The notes under the pieces: generated by a model | Told to the model about the DNA's origin: nothing | What the model saw: only the letters and a program-made list of their open reading frames with translations | Database searches by the model: none | In this document: positions 1 through 12,683 of the stretch, piece after piece | How positions within the stretch are numbered: the stretch's first letter is position 1 | How the letters are laid out: each line of letters begins with the position of its first letter | Made by a program: the position numbers and the translations under genes | Assembly (NCBI GenBank): GCA_015039465.1 | Contig: MU129986.1 | Location: 62,001 to 126,000, forward strand | DNA: 64,000 nucleotides | Origin: Phlegmacium glaucopus | Taxonomy: Eukaryota; Basidiomycota; Agaricomycetes; Agaricales; Cortinariaceae | Reading direction: 5' to 3'

Positions 1-198
1 CGATACAGACAGCCCCCAAAACAATTCAATATCCAGTGGTCAAGAATCAACTCTCCAAGAGAGTCATAGTTCAGGTCGCATGCAAAGGGTTGGAGATAAA
101 TGGGTTTTTGTGCGCGGGTCGGCCACGGACGTTTCGTAATGAATTAGCATTGCATATATCCAGGATACCTTCACGTTACTCCTTGTAGTTCATTTGTT

Positions 199-1431
199 TT
201 ACACAACATTATTCACTCCATCCTCTTCTGTCCTCGTTAAATGAAATTCTGTAAACTCCGGCGTATTTTCGTTTGTGTATAGAACACGGGGTTGACCATA
301 GGTAGAGACATCGAAACTGCTGGTTAAGAAAGGATTGGGCCAAAAAATGAAGTAGGAAAGGAACGCCGATAGTATCCCAATGAAGCTACCGACAATGACG
401 TCTTCTTTGTGGTGTCTCTGTTCATTGTATACTGAATGATTAAAAACCTTTATAAGAGGATGTATGAAACTGACATAGTCTTGAAGACGCGTCAAAGCAA
501 CATGACTCGCCCAAAATAAAGGGAAGAGTGTTATAAGAAACACCATCATCCGACTGGAATAGCGATTGCGAGGTGCTTTCGGAAGACTGAAGCACCACGC
601 CGCTGTCTGACCAGCTATCCAAAGGGAAAGAAACATCATACCCGAGAATGCTGTGGATGAATGCCCAGAGGGAAATGATTGTCGTCCACCAAGAATGTAC
701 TCCTTTGTCCTGTAGATTTATCAGATTTTGAGAAAGGATGAGACGAGGATTATGGAACATACCCCGTGCACTCCGCGGCAATTTCTTCCCACTTGCATGT
801 AGCAAGAAAATCCGGCCGTAGTCGACCTGGTAGATTACAGCGATTCAACAAAGGCGATCACATTGTTTCAACCGGAAGGGATATTCTAACCCACGCTGTT
901 TTTCAGAGCTCTCGTCACGAGTTGAGCGAGGCCGCTAGTCTATCTCAGTAAATAAAACGGGCGCAACTGTGAGATTCGGGGTGGCGTACAGTGCAGTACA
1001 CAAGCCAATTGTTCCATGATGAATTACGAACAGTGATTTCCGAAACCAAATGACGAAGATGGTGGTAAACGGAACGAGTAGTGCGATGGCGTAGTTTAGA
1101 GATGAGCTGACTCTGGACCATCAGGTTAAAAGAGTAGAGTAAGTAATGAGGGAAGATTAGGAAGGGTTCAATCGTACTGGCTTTTCTTGTGAGGATGGCT
1201 TATTAATGGATCCGAAATGGAAAAATCGCGCTTGTATACTGGCAAGGCAGATACCAACATTGATAGCAGCCAAATTGTTCCAACAACTACCCTAAAATTT
1301 GACCATGATGATAAGCCTCACGAGAAAGCGTTCAAGTTTCGCTCGTACCAATCTGTCAGGTATGATGCATGGAACCAATCCAACGCATCACGTCCAAAGT
1401 AGCGACGAATGGTATCCTTGAGTCGAGACAT
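199..1431 (-). CDS. PAP2-family lipid phosphate phosphatase (DPP1/LPP-like)
   Basis: Integral membrane phosphatase expected to dephosphorylate phosphatidic acid or diacylglycerol pyrophosphate. All three PAP2 signature motifs can be read once introns are removed: KNSVGRLRPDF (about 890-800), GGRQSFPSGHSSTAF (about 695-650) and TRLQDYRHHKEDV. The last is interrupted by a 57-nt intron at 418-474. Hydrophobic segments lie between the motifs (for example LVPFTTIFVIWF near 1070). The ATG at 1431 opens a short soluble N-terminus beginning MSRLKDTIRR, and the stop is TAA at 199-201. At least five introns are needed, and the boundaries between 900 and 1390 are only approximate. It is divergently arranged with the methyltransferase gene, with 211 bp between the start codons. 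Family assignment is firm; substrate preference is inferred. Confidence 0.88.
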
Positions 1432-1642
1432 AGCAATGTAGTTCTAATATAGGTTAACAAGGCAGAGTGCCGCAGCCAACGTACTGTAGCTACGGTAACT
1501 TGAATGCACTTCTTAATTGGGTGTATTTGGCTCCGCGTGATAGGCGTATATACCCAATCACATGATAAGTAATACCTAGAAATCAGATGTCAATGGTAAA
1601 CAGATGTCAATAACGCGTTCTATCCACTAATTTTACACCACG

Positions 1643-4600
1643 ATGGCGAAGGAAAAGCCAAGTAAATCGCGACCTCAAGGTCAAAAACCTATCACCTCTT
1701 TTTTCGGCGGATCGAAGAAAAAGGTTGAAGAACCATCAGATACTGAACTAGCATCCGAATCCGCGAATGACACTCAAGCTGAAGCTGACGAAGATGTTTC
1801 GATGCCAGAAGACCATTCGTCAGACGTGGACATGGACGCGTCCACAACAAGCAAGAAACCCTCAAAGTCTAATGCTCCAGATACCTCCGATCTACCACCT
1901 ATAAACGAGATTCCTGCCATCTTTCACGATTTGGTTAGTCGGATTCCCGAAATAAAACAAGTTGCAGAACACGTCGCTGGTCGAAAGTTACGCGTAGCAA
2001 CGATGTGTTCGGGGACCGAATCGCCTCTTCTTGCGTTGGAGCTCATACAAAAGTCGATATTTGAACAACACGAGGTTCGCTTGGACATTGAACACGTTTT
2101 TTCCTGCGAAATCGAGCCCTTCAAGCAAGCCTACATTGAGCGCAACTTTCATCCTCCACTTCTTTTCCGAGATGTATGTGAGCTAGGAGACGCAGAAGCG
2201 TAAGCCATTTATGCCGTTTGAAAATCCTTGACTCATGAAAGGGATCACATCTTCAGTCACACTGCATACGGAGCTCTTGCACCTGTTCCGGGAGATGTCG
2301 ATATATTGATTGCAGGAACCTCCTGCGTTGATTACTCGAATCTCAATACGCAAAAGCAAGATATCGATGCCAATGGCGAGTCTGGTCGTACCTTCCGCGG
2401 CATGATGTCGTGGGTAAAATTCCATCGTCCGCCATTGGTTATCCTGGAGAATGTATGTTCAGCGCCCTGGGAGAGGGTCAAAGAGTATTTCGAGAAGAAT
2501 GGATATAGTGCCGCTTTCTCGCGGGTTGATACTAAAGCCTACTACATCCCCCACACAAGAACAAGAGTATATCTTGTCGCCGTTAATAAACGACACTCGA
2601 AAATCCCTGACACTTGGAAGAATTGGGTAACTTCAAAACTCAAACGTCCCGCATCTTCAACCCTTGATGCCTTCCTGTTACCGTCCGACGATCCTCGAAT
2701 TCACCAAGCGAGACAAAAGTTGGTCCAAGAGAGCTATGGTGCCTTGGATAGGAAGACAGGTAGAACCGATTGGGGACGATGCGAATCTCGACATCAACGA
2801 GCTAGGCTTGAGGAAGCATTGGGCTCAAAGCGGCCGCTCACCAGTTGGGATGAAGGTAAGAGCGTCATCATCCGTGACATCGCAATTTAATTTCTTGGAT
2901 AGGTGGCTTTTGCAAACTGCCTGACTTCGCGTGGAATGACTGGGGCGTGGGCCAGGTTGAGCGTGTCTGGGACTTGATGGACATCAGTCTCCTCCGTTCG
3001 GCAATTAAGGGTGTCGACCCTTCTTATAAGACGTAAGCCTGTTCGTCGTGTACGACTCTTTCTATTTTTTTAAATCCTGTTCCTACAGCCAAGTTTGGAA
3101 TCTGTCGCAGAATGTCGACAGAACCATCGGTTCAAATAAGGTCGGCATATGTCCATGCCTCACACCCTCTATGATTCCCTATATCACCAACCGTGGCGGT
3201 CCGATGGTAGGCCTAGAAGCATTGTCGATGCAAGGTTTACCGGTCGACAAGCTACTCCTAACTCGTGAAAGCGAGGATCAACTAGCAGATTTGGCAGGAA
3301 ACGCAATGTCCACGACGGTGGTTGGAGCTTGTATCCTGGCAGCTCTTGTTGCGGGAAAGCAACTCTTGAAGGCTGGTAATGACTCACAAACATACGAATT
3401 AAAACACGGAGGTCAAGCTGCAGAGCTTGATGAGGAACCAATGGATATCGATATGGCTCCGGAGCCAGGTACTCCTGAAAGCAGTGTAGTCGGGGAAGAA
3501 CATTTGCTGAGGAAGCCACTCGACCTATCAATAACGAAAGCCTGTTCCTTTCCGGAGCTTCTCGCTAATGCAGAGAAGAGTAAACGCCTCTGCTCATGCG
3601 AAGGACGCATGGACATGACAACACGCCCCCTCTTTCGATGCACTGATTGTGGGAGCTCATTTTGCAAGAAGTGCGGTGGACGCCCTGAACACAATCCTGA
3701 ACCCATTGACATTCTCAATTTCCCTCGCGTACATCCATCAGAATTCTCCAAGCAACTGAAATCAACTCTTCCGATGTGCATATCGCTCAAGAACATCAAT
3801 CAAAAACTTCTTGATAGTCTTAAAGACATTGAGAAAATAACTATCCCAGAATCTCGTTGGGCCAATTGGAGTGCTGCTGTACTTCGAGCGTCCGCCTCAG
3901 AACTTCGATTTGTAGAGCTTAAAAGGCAGGAAATATGGAGTGCAATTTATCAATCGCCGACTGGCTCGTTGGAACTCTCTTTACATCCACAACAGCCGGA
4001 ATGGCGCCTTTATGCTGTTCCTCAAGCTGATGAACCAGCGAATGCCGAAATACGTCAAATTCTCCAATCACCAGTGGGTCGACTCAGTTGTAGTGACGAC
4101 CTGCTCAAAGGATGTTGGCAATTTGCTCTGCCCTACATGTCCACCATGCAAGTCAAGGTCCAGGGACAGGGAGAGCCCGTGCCGTCTTGGGAGGCTCGTT
4201 TGGGTTTGGTTGGAGAGGAGTTCAAGAGCAAGCTGGTATACCCGAAGGTTAAAATCACGGTTGGACGCAATGACATTCAGCAACTGGATCGCGATATCTC
4301 AGGCATCTATGCGCTTTTCGACAAATGCGGAACCGCAAACGGCGCTTTGCATAGGAAAGTCGAAGATGACACGACTTTGCCGCCTCTTTTCATGCTGTTC
4401 GATCCTCATCGCACCAACGATTCAGAAGATTGCTTCGTCTTCTCCATTAGTACTCGACGGTTGGAGTATCAGGAATGCCGTCCCATTGTTTGTAAACTTA
4501 ATCCTAGTTGGAGACAGTCAGCGACAGAGGAGGAAGAAATTGTGACATGCCACCTTCCCTTCAAGTGGACGTCGAGTAATGCTGTGACATTGGAGGTAAA

Positions 4601-7600
4601 TTTTAAATATCTCCCGTAGCCCAAGTCTCATCATTTACATGCAGGCGTCTGTCGGGCAAAACGCCCGATTTGGAATTCCAGGAAAGGTTATCGACATATC
4701 TGTCTCAGGCGACGCATGTAGTGACGCATATGCTCTGTTGACTTGCAATGTTTCTTTACGCGGTCAAGCTGGCCCAGAATGGCCTCTAGGGAAATGGACC
4801 GATGTTGATAAGGTTCACGAACGAAGTACCTTCAAATCATTAGCTTGGCTTTTAGAGCGTATTCGACATGTCGATGACAATTTCCACTCTTGGCAAGACG
4901 TTGAGGATCTTGAAGGCCACTTCAATTGTGAACGTTGTGCTCCAACCGCCCCCGAACTTCGATGGGTTCAGACAAGCAAGAAAATAGTTGCTGTTGAGGA
5001 TCCCGTCCAGGCTGGTGAATACGAGCGTCGGCTTAAGAAACGGCCAAGCCCGTTTGTTACACAACTAAAGCTAAGTGAGAGGGGTGAAGGGGCAGTCAGA
5101 GTTGGTATTAATATCCCTTCCCTCTTGCATCGTGCAATCTCTCGTCTACCCTCTTCACATCACAACGGAAAAACAACCCTATCCTGGCGCTTAGACACGA
5201 ACTTCACACCAGCCGCTGGTTTAAATCTCCCAAAATTTGTGATAATGAGTAACAAACACGATAAAGAACATGCTCAACCTCCCAGCTTTAAGATCCCTTT
5301 GCGGAAGGAGCAACTTCGATCTTTAGGATGGATGCTTCATCAAGAATCTTTAGCCGCTTCTCTATTTGTTGAAGAGGAAATTTCCGAGGCCATTCTTGAT
5401 CCACTTGGATGGAGGGCAGAGGGTCGTGCGCAGAGATCCGTTCGTATCAGAGGAGGGGTTCTTGCTGATCAAGTCGGTTATGGAAAAACTGCAATTACTT
5501 TGGGGTTGATTGATTGCGCCTCCAAGAGCGTTAAAGAGGAGTTTTCCAAGATGGGCAGAATCCCTGGCAAGATATCGGTCAAAGCTACACTGATCGTCGT
5601 TCCTCCCCATTTGACGAGACAGTGGGACTCCGAGGTCAAGAAATTTACCCAGAAACGATTTAAAGTAGTCGTCATTTCAACGGTAGCCAATCTCAACGGT
5701 GTTAAAATTGAAGACATCCAAGAAGCCGACATCGTCGTCGTTGCCTCCAATATCTTCAAGAGCAACATCTATCTTGAAAATCTTCAACTATTGGCAGGTG
5801 CAGGGGAACTTCCATCGCGGGACGGCCGTCACTTTAACGCCCAGTTGGAGAAGATCTTGGAATCCCTGAAAGCTCAAGTCGACCGTCTGCAAGACGAAGG
5901 ATCTGCTGCTGTCATGAAGGAAATCAAAGACGCACAAAGTCGAGGTAAGCCAATGCTTATGACCGTACTAACAGTATACTGAATATTGTCCGTCAACAGC
6001 TGAAGAGTCAGCCGCTGCAGCTCTTACTGTGACCAAGAGGTTGAAAGGAAAGTCCTATCGTGAAGCAGCCAATGCTATCGAAGGTAAACGTGAAAAACCT
6101 AAAGCGGAACAGACAGCCAAACCTACGCCCGGGCTGGTTATGGAGGTTGTCATCACCCCCAAAACGCCGTCGTCACCAAGTAGTGATGCGGTTTCCTCGC
6201 CAATAATAGAGGTCGATTCAGACGAGAGTGTAGCACGCAAGCCGAAACGTCGCACAGTTGCGAAACGAGTTATGGTGATATCTGACGATGAAGACGATTC
6301 AGTCGTTGAGACCGGTATAGAGAACGATGAGGCTACATCTAGTAAGAGTTCAAAGGCTCCAAAGACTGCTCCGAAGAAGCGTCGACTCGTTAAGCGAGGC
6401 TCGCCTTCGTCTGAGTATCAGGGCAGCTCTGCAGAAGAAGAAGACTCCGATGTAGAGATGGCGTCAAATATCTCTGACGACCAGGACATAGATATTCCGA
6501 AAAGCCAGAAATCCAAGGGAAAGGCTATACCGAAACCAAAAGCAAATAGAGCAGCTAAAGGCAAAGCTTCCAGCAGAAAATCAGAAGAGTCGGACGCGAC
6601 TGGGGCAGATGATATGGATATGGATCTTGATGGCCCCTCAAAGAAGACGACGAAGAAAACTACAAAACGAAAGGCAGGTGACGACAACGAGCGACCTGCG
6701 AAGAAGGCCAAGCGAGCCGACAGCGATCCTTGGAAGCTTAGCTCAAAGCCCGTGCAAAGAGATTGGACAGAGATGCAAGCCCCGCCATTCGAGATATTCC
6801 ACTTCTCACGTAAAGTCGTCGACGAATATACATATCTCGATGGAAAAATACATTCATTGGTGACCAGTTTGACTGCGGAACGTCAATGGGTACTCTCAGG
6901 TACCCCGCCTATCCATGACTTTGGCGCGTTGAAGACCATCGCTGCTTTCCTGGATATCCATCTTGGTGTTGATGATGATGGCGAAGGAACGTCACCTGAA
7001 GTGAAGAAGCGTCGCCGAGAACAAACAGGTAAGTAAATGAACAGAGCAATTGCTGAACCGTTCGTAATTATTATTATTATTGCAGCGGTCGAACGTTTCC
7101 ATTCTTTCCGCGAGGTTCACAGTTTGCAATGGCACGCACATCGTCATACCATCGGCCAAGCGTTCTTGGATCAATTTGTACGCCAGGTATGTCCTCACGT
7201 TGACCTCCGTCAAATTTAATCCTTCTGATAATTGAAAATGGTTAGAATATCGCCGAGATCGACGAGATTCCGTGGACCGTCAAGGTGGAAAATATTGTTT
7301 TGCCTGCTGCTGAAAGGGCCATATATCTCGAGCTAGAGCACCATCTTCGTTCTCTTGACATGACTATCAAGCGTGGCAAAAAAACTGAAAGTGACAGGGA
7401 ACGTCGGCTGGCTCAATCTCTTGGCGACAGCAAGTAGGTTTTATTCCTTGTAGTTTTTAACTCCTTTTTTGTTCTTGGTATTGAGCAACACATTTTCGCT
7501 AGGTCCGCCGAGGAAGCTCTGCTCAAGCGATGCTCACACTTTGATCTCGAGACTTCCAATGAAAATGCCATGAAGGCTTGCGATGTGATCGTTCGAGAGC

Positions 7601-8733
7601 GACAGAAGCAACTGGACGAATGCAAAACCGAATTACTGAAGTCCATCAAGGAAGGGGTCAAACGCGAAAAGAATCTTGGGAATACCGGCCAAGAGTCTAT
7701 GTTCAACGAATATGTTCGAGTATCAAGGACAGGAGGCGTCGATGATCAAGACGCAACTAAACTGGTCATTGGCTTACTCGACGACGCTGGTGCCGGAATG
7801 CCCAAAGCGAAGGGTAAAAATCAGGATGTTCAGCTTTCTGAGAAAACCAAGGCGCTTGTCTGGGAACATCGTGAAAAGACCCATGAAATTAGACGCATCA
7901 CCAAGGAACTTGTTGGTCGAGTACGGTCTTTGCGATACTTTTCCGTAGTCCGTGATCTCCAGAAACAGACCGACAAACCCCCTGAAGTATCTTGTCCTGG
8001 ATGTGAAAGAAAGGAGATTCCCATCGCAGAAGTCGCAGTTCTTTCGTCTTGCGGCCATATGGGATGTTTGCCATGCGTCAAAAGTTGTGCCAGGAAAGAG
8101 GAATGTGTCTATAGACGTTCTGGAGCATGCAAGTCTGCGGCTCGCACTCTAAATATCGTCGGAGCTCATACCCTTGGAGTGGATGACGAGGCTCGAGATG
8201 GAAAGGGGCGTCATTTTGGTATGAAGCTCGAAAAGGTTGTTCATTTGATCAAGTAAGTATTGTTGACAGCTCAGATCACTTGAAACTCTAATTCCTTACT
8301 CCCTTGCAGGAAACAACTTCCGAAAGATGAGCGTGTTCTGGTGTTTGTGCAGTTCCCCGATTTGATGAAGAAAGTTACGGAAGCATTCACATACAACAAC
8401 ATCAAGTATCTTGAAATCAGGGGTACAGCGCACCAGAAGAGCAAAAATCTTGAACAATTTCAAAATGATAGCAAGGAGCGTGTATTATTGTTGAACGTCA
8501 TGGATGAGAGTGCCAGTGGTGCCAACTTGACCTCAGCCAATCATGCCATTTTCCTATCGCCACTCCTTGCCCAGTCACAGGAGATTTATACCGCTTGTGA
8601 GACACAGGCAGTGGGTCGTTTGGTGAGGTATGGGCAGACGAAGCATGTGACTGTGTGGAGGTTCTTGACTCTGGGTACCATTGACGAGGATATCTATCAG
8701 CTGAGGAAGAGCGCTTTTACAAATGCCACGTAG
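1643..8733 (+). CDS. DNMT5/RAD8-type DNA cytosine methyltransferase fused to RING and SNF2 helicase
   Basis: Ten exons: 1643-2199, 2257-2855, 2903-3032, 3089-4595, 4645-5944, 6000-7028, 7086-7186, 7246-7433, 7503-8252 and 8310-8733. They sum to 6585 nt, an exact 2194-codon frame plus stop. Order of domains: PIP-box-like QKPITSFF (residues 14-21); acidic linker; C5-methyltransferase with CSGTES (C122), GTSCVDYS (C209, nucleophile), ENV (E250) and GNAMS; a Cys-rich zinc motif (about 597-630); SNF2 P-loop DQVGYGKT (1206-1213); a roughly 400-residue disordered insertion rich in acidic and basic tracts; DEYT in place of DEAH (1639-1642); LSGTP; RING-like CPGC...CGHMGCLPC (from 1968); and helicase motif VI AVGRLVRYGQ (about 2154-2163). 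This is the architecture of DNMT5, an ATP-dependent maintenance methyltransferase in Cryptococcus. The N-terminal chromodomain known there is not seen here. Activity is inferred. Confidence 0.93.
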
Positions 8734-8885
8734 TACCAGTAATTAGAGATAAATTTTGCTTGTTTCAAACGTATACTAGTACACTGCTATAGTTATAATT
8801 ACCGCACTTGATCCTTCTATATGTTTCTGAAACGTTCCATAATTAAGTTGGTTCGAGGGATAGTGCAGGGTATGTTACGGAGCCG

Positions 8886-9366
8886 CTACTTGCTGGACAT
8901 CACATAACCTTTCGTATCCAAGATCTGCTTTCCACATATTGAACAAAGACCTTTCTTGTAAGCGCAGCCTGAGGAGATGCACGTTTCAGATAGACTGATG
9001 TCAGAAGCTGAAAGTGAATGGACGTACCATGACAATACCGGGCTTTGTTTTGAGTGACTGGCTGCTTACAATCTTTGCATTTACCTTGATACGGCTTTTT
9101 GTTAAGACGTTTGAATCATTAGTGCTGCAGTGATTGCGTCAAAGGATGACATAGACATACCTGGAAACGGTTCTTGGATGTTCCCGGGCGCGATAGGAGT
9201 TTATTCTCTCCGACCTTTCTTGAGCCATCCTTGATACTACTAGAACTCGCTTTGAATGGATCTGGAGCCGCTACCTTTGAGAGTTTCTATGGATACGATA
9301 TGAGATTGAGTAGTGTATTAAAGGAAACAAAAGCAAGAATACCGATTCGCATTTGTTACAGACCAT
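8886..9366 (-). CDS. CRIPT-family cysteine-rich protein
   Basis: Small protein of about 100 aa starting MVCNKCES at 9366 and ending LDTKGYVMSSK at 8886. After splicing it reads as MVCNKCES, then KLSKVAAPDPFKAS, then IKDGSRKVGENKLLSRPG, KNRFQPYQGKCKDCKQPV, ARYCHGCAYKKGLCSICGK and LDTKGY. The four CxxC pairs and the LDTKxY tail are the family signature. Animal CRIPT was named for binding PDZ domains and has been seen in the human minor spliceosome; the fungal role is not known to me. At least four short introns are needed, with the first exon only 24 nt. It converges with the methyltransferase gene, with 152 bp between stops. Confidence 0.88.
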
Positions 9367-9943
9367 GATGGATTGAGCGGAAGCGCCGATGAGTGCTAAT
9401 CTATCTTTTCTTTTTTTTTCTTTCTTTTTTTTTTCCTTTGAATAAAACAATCAAGTTTCTGAAAAACCTTTGACTTGGTTCAGTATTGCCCTATGGATGC
9501 TCGGCAGCTGTGTCCCCGTCAGCAAGGCTCTTATTGTTGATATTTATTTTCACACTTCTCTCTCTCCCCACCCAACGTAAATATCTCTTCATCACTGATG
9601 CACCAAATTCTCTCTTCAAATTCAAAACTTAATTCGTTGACATGGCATCTTTTACAAGGAACTGTGAGACGCGACATCTCGTCTTACAAAAGACTCCTCG
9701 CTACACGCACACAATATCAATCCCCTGTCGACCAACTTGCTTTCTAACCGTATCCTAGTCCTTTTTTTTTTTCAATCGCGATCCAGATAATACAAAACTT
9801 TGTTCAATAATCTTTGACAAAGACTTTGATCTAACCGCTCGATAGCCAAGCAACCGCCTCTTTTTTCTTCTTCTTTTTTCGTCGACGATGGAGGAAACAA
9901 GTATAAAAACTTCGAGAATGCCAACTAAACAGACCAGTCGAAA
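9367..9943. promoter_or_regulatory. Intergenic region with pyrimidine-rich tracts (shared 5' region)
   Basis: A 577-bp spacer between two divergent genes. It has a strong T/C-rich tract at about 9405-9440, further CT-rich runs at 9555-9580 and 9765-9775, and a T/C run at 9858-9880. Pyrimidine tracts near the start site are common in fungal promoters. No reading frame or RNA gene was found. Confidence 0.4.
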
Positions 9944-11664
9944 ATGCCTCATCGTCTTACAACCTTCAAGCGCTACAGGATCTCCAATGATATCCTCATA
10001 TTAATCTTGCAGAAACTCAATCCTATAACCTTGTACAGGACATGCCTGGTAACTTTGGCCATGCCTCCTAACTATCAATCTACATACTTACCATTTTTCA
10101 TATCAGGCATTCCGAAGGGTTCACAGCCTCGTCATGGAATTCCAGCACCTTCGGTACAAACTTGAACTCGCCATGGCTGGCATGCAAGACGGACCGGCAT
10201 TATACTCCGCTCGTTCTTCTGTCTTGATGCGTCTTCAGCTCCTCATGGCATACAAGCGAGACTGGCCTAGACTTTTCTGGACCGACGAGAAGAAGATCAA
10301 ACTCCCAGCGACTGCGATCCAAGTTGGTGTCTCTGGAAATTTTCTTTACACTGTTGGAAATCAGACACTCGACTTGTCCGAGTTCCCTTCGTGCCGCACT
10401 GGACGTATCCCTTCCCAGACGCGTCACATGAAATACAACACGACTCCACAATCTGATTGTGTTGCTGTTGACCTTTTACAATCTCTTATCGTCGCCGGCC
10501 ACACATACGCGTAAGTCGGATTCACAATATATACGTTGCTAGATGCTAACCAAAGAAAAAATCCCTTGTAGAGGAGCAAATGGACAGATCGGCTTACGCC
10601 TCAAGATTCGGAATCTATGGGCTTTCGACAAACACCCAGCATCCATCTCAGCTCATTACGACTGTCCCACCCAGGTCGCTCAACCGGTGGCCAACGTTTC
10701 CATTGCCATATGCGCTGCACGCATGGTAGTTTCCATCGAGTTCGTTGGCGGGTTAATAAAGCATTTGCTAATGGACTGGTGCACTTTACAAGCCACGGTC
10801 ATTTATATTATCCTTCTATTTATAGCACACAAAAATACTGACAATATTTCATTAGTGGCTTGAAGATATGGATGTCACCATCTTGAATCCATTCTTCCTC
10901 CTTGGAGTTAGAAGATCTCAAGGAAGGCTTGCTCTTAACCTTTACAACATCATGGACATAAGCCGAGTTACTCTTGAACGTGAATATGAACTACCACCTA
11001 TCTGGGCTAAATCCACGCTGCGATTCGCACAAAACACAGTTCCAGGCGTTGAATTATCTTCGCCGTCTACTGCCCTTTTCTATACGGACCCATCCTCCCG
11101 CGTCCTACTTTTGGAAGCCAAACAGACGGGACCGAACATGCATCATTGGTTGTTTATTCAGGAGTCTTTCTTCAGGCCGACACCCCACGTCGAAAAGCGT
11201 TCAGTTCCTTGGACCTTTTGGAGCCAATTTTGTCTGATCAGGGAACATCAACCTAGCCTGGTAGTTGGACGCCCTAGGTTGGCCGGTAATCGTCTTGTCT
11301 ATCTCGAAAAGGAAGCAGCGCATCCTAATCGAGGAGAACGCGCTCGCTTGAGCATAATCGACTTTTCCCTCTCGGAGACCCCCTCCCCACCCACCAGACT
11401 CTGGACTTTGATTGGTAAACAATGCGCTCTCATCCCAAACGAATTTTATCGCGAAATACCTTCTTCTGTGACCAATGGTCACGCTGTTGAAAGTGTCTAT
11501 GCTACGGAAGATAATATTGCACTCGTATTGGTATGTGTTATCTAACTACCTATTTTTTCGCTCTCAAATGACGATTCATGTAGGAGAAAAAAGGTGACCT
11601 CAAACCCGTCCACGTTCTGACGTTTGGGGTACCCACAGCTCGCCCTACCACACAGCCCTTGTGA
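9944..11664 (+). CDS. F-box protein (mushroom-type)
   Basis: Five exons (9944-10048, 10107-10510, 10572-10797, 10856-11530, 11584-11664) give an exact 497-codon frame, 496 aa. The N-terminus, ISNDILILILQKLNP followed by LYRTCLAFRRVHSLV, fits an F-box (about residues 10-45), which would recruit a Skp1-cullin ubiquitin ligase. The rest resembles the divergent substrate-recognition region of the large F-box families of Agaricomycetes; I see no WD40 or LRR repeats in it. The third donor (GTCATT at 10798) is non-canonical but restores the frame. Substrate unknown. Confidence 0.72.
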
Positions 11665-11873
11665 AGAATAAGAGATCAAATCTGAAGAATAAAACAAAAA
11701 GAATGACGAACAAATGAAACGGATGCAGTGCTTCGTAGTATACCACCGGACATTCTCAACCAGTTTCTTACAATGCGGAAATTGTAATATTTATATTGAT
11801 CTTGAATGGCTCTTATACGATCAAATACTCTTTTCCTCTAGTTACCGATATGCAATGACATATGATTCCTCTC

Positions 11874-12683
11874 TTACTCTACCATTGATTTTTCCCAAGC
11901 GAGTGTCATCCATACAATCCACCTTCTGCGCTCCCTTTCATCTTCCTCGGACCTGGAAACATCCCAAAGTCTTGTACCAGAACCTGTCCCCTCTCTCTCC
12001 GAAATGCTTTCGATCTGAAGCCCAGAGTCTCGTTGAAGGTGGGTGAGAAAGGCCTGGATAGTATATCGACCAGTATGCAATCCTACAACGAGATGTATCC
12101 GGGAGCTTGAGGATTTTTTCAAAGTGGATTTCAAGGTATCGATGAAGATAGAATGTAATTCTGGGTTCCAAAGTGTATCTGCCGCTATCACGACATCAAA
12201 CCCTCTGCTGGAGTTACCAAGGATCAAGGCAGGATCTGATCCCCATGCGTATGGAAGCGCTTTGCACCTGTCTGCAACATTATTGCTCTCTACGTTATTT
12301 TTTAAGGTCTTTATGAGTTGCTCGTCTGGATAATCTGTCACCGTTACAAGTGCGCTAGTCGGAAACAATTTGGCGATCAAGATACTCGGAAGACCAGCTG
12401 ATGCTCCTAGCTCAAGCACAGTGACTTGAGAGTCAGATTTGGAATTGATATGAAGGTCGAGGTTTAGATCTGCGATATGGTCTGCGAGGTAGATAGAGGA
12501 TAACCAGATTGAATTCGCGTGAAGAGACCAATTGGAAGCTTGTGTATCTGGTGTGCGCAGTGTGATTGAGAAAGGGTGATTTGAGGAGTATGTGAAGGGG
12601 GAACCCTGAGTTGTTAGAGTGATGGGAGGATAGTCGTATAGCGTTTGTAATGAGTCAAACAAGATATCTTCGATAGACTCCAT
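11874..12683 (-). CDS. EFM7/NNT1-like protein methyltransferase
   Basis: Single-exon 269-aa protein. The chosen start is MESIEDILFDSLQ at 12683; an open frame continues upstream to about 12782 but has no family resemblance and would overlap BUB3. Class I SAM-binding fold: the motif I loop VLELGASAGLPSI is followed by TVTDYPDEQLIKTLKNN and DVVIAADTLWN. The layout, with ANSIWLSSIYLADHI before motif I, matches the nicotinamide-N-methyltransferase-like group. Yeast Efm7 in that group modifies the N-terminal glycine and Lys3 of eEF1A. Its start codon lies only 17 bp from the BUB3 start. Confidence 0.82.
   Translation of the reverse strand: MESIEDILFDSLQTLYDYPPITLTTQGSPFTYSSNHPFSITLRTPDTQASNWSLHANSIWLSSIYLADHIADLNLDLHINSKSDSQVTVLELGASAGLPSILIAKLFPTSALVTVTDYPDEQLIKTLKNNVESNNVADRCKALPYAWGSDPALILGNSSRGFDVVIAADTLWNPELHSIFIDTLKSTLKKSSSSRIHLVVGLHTGRYTIQAFLTHLQRDSGLQIESISEREGTGSGTRLWDVSRSEEDERERRRWIVWMTLAWEKSMVE

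Noticed and set aside
3413..3799. Minus-strand open frame in the methyltransferase gene
   Set aside because: Shadow of the exon coding for the zinc motif; no independent signals.
7066..7083. ATT trinucleotide run
   Set aside because: Lies inside an intron of the methyltransferase gene and is short; common low-complexity sequence.
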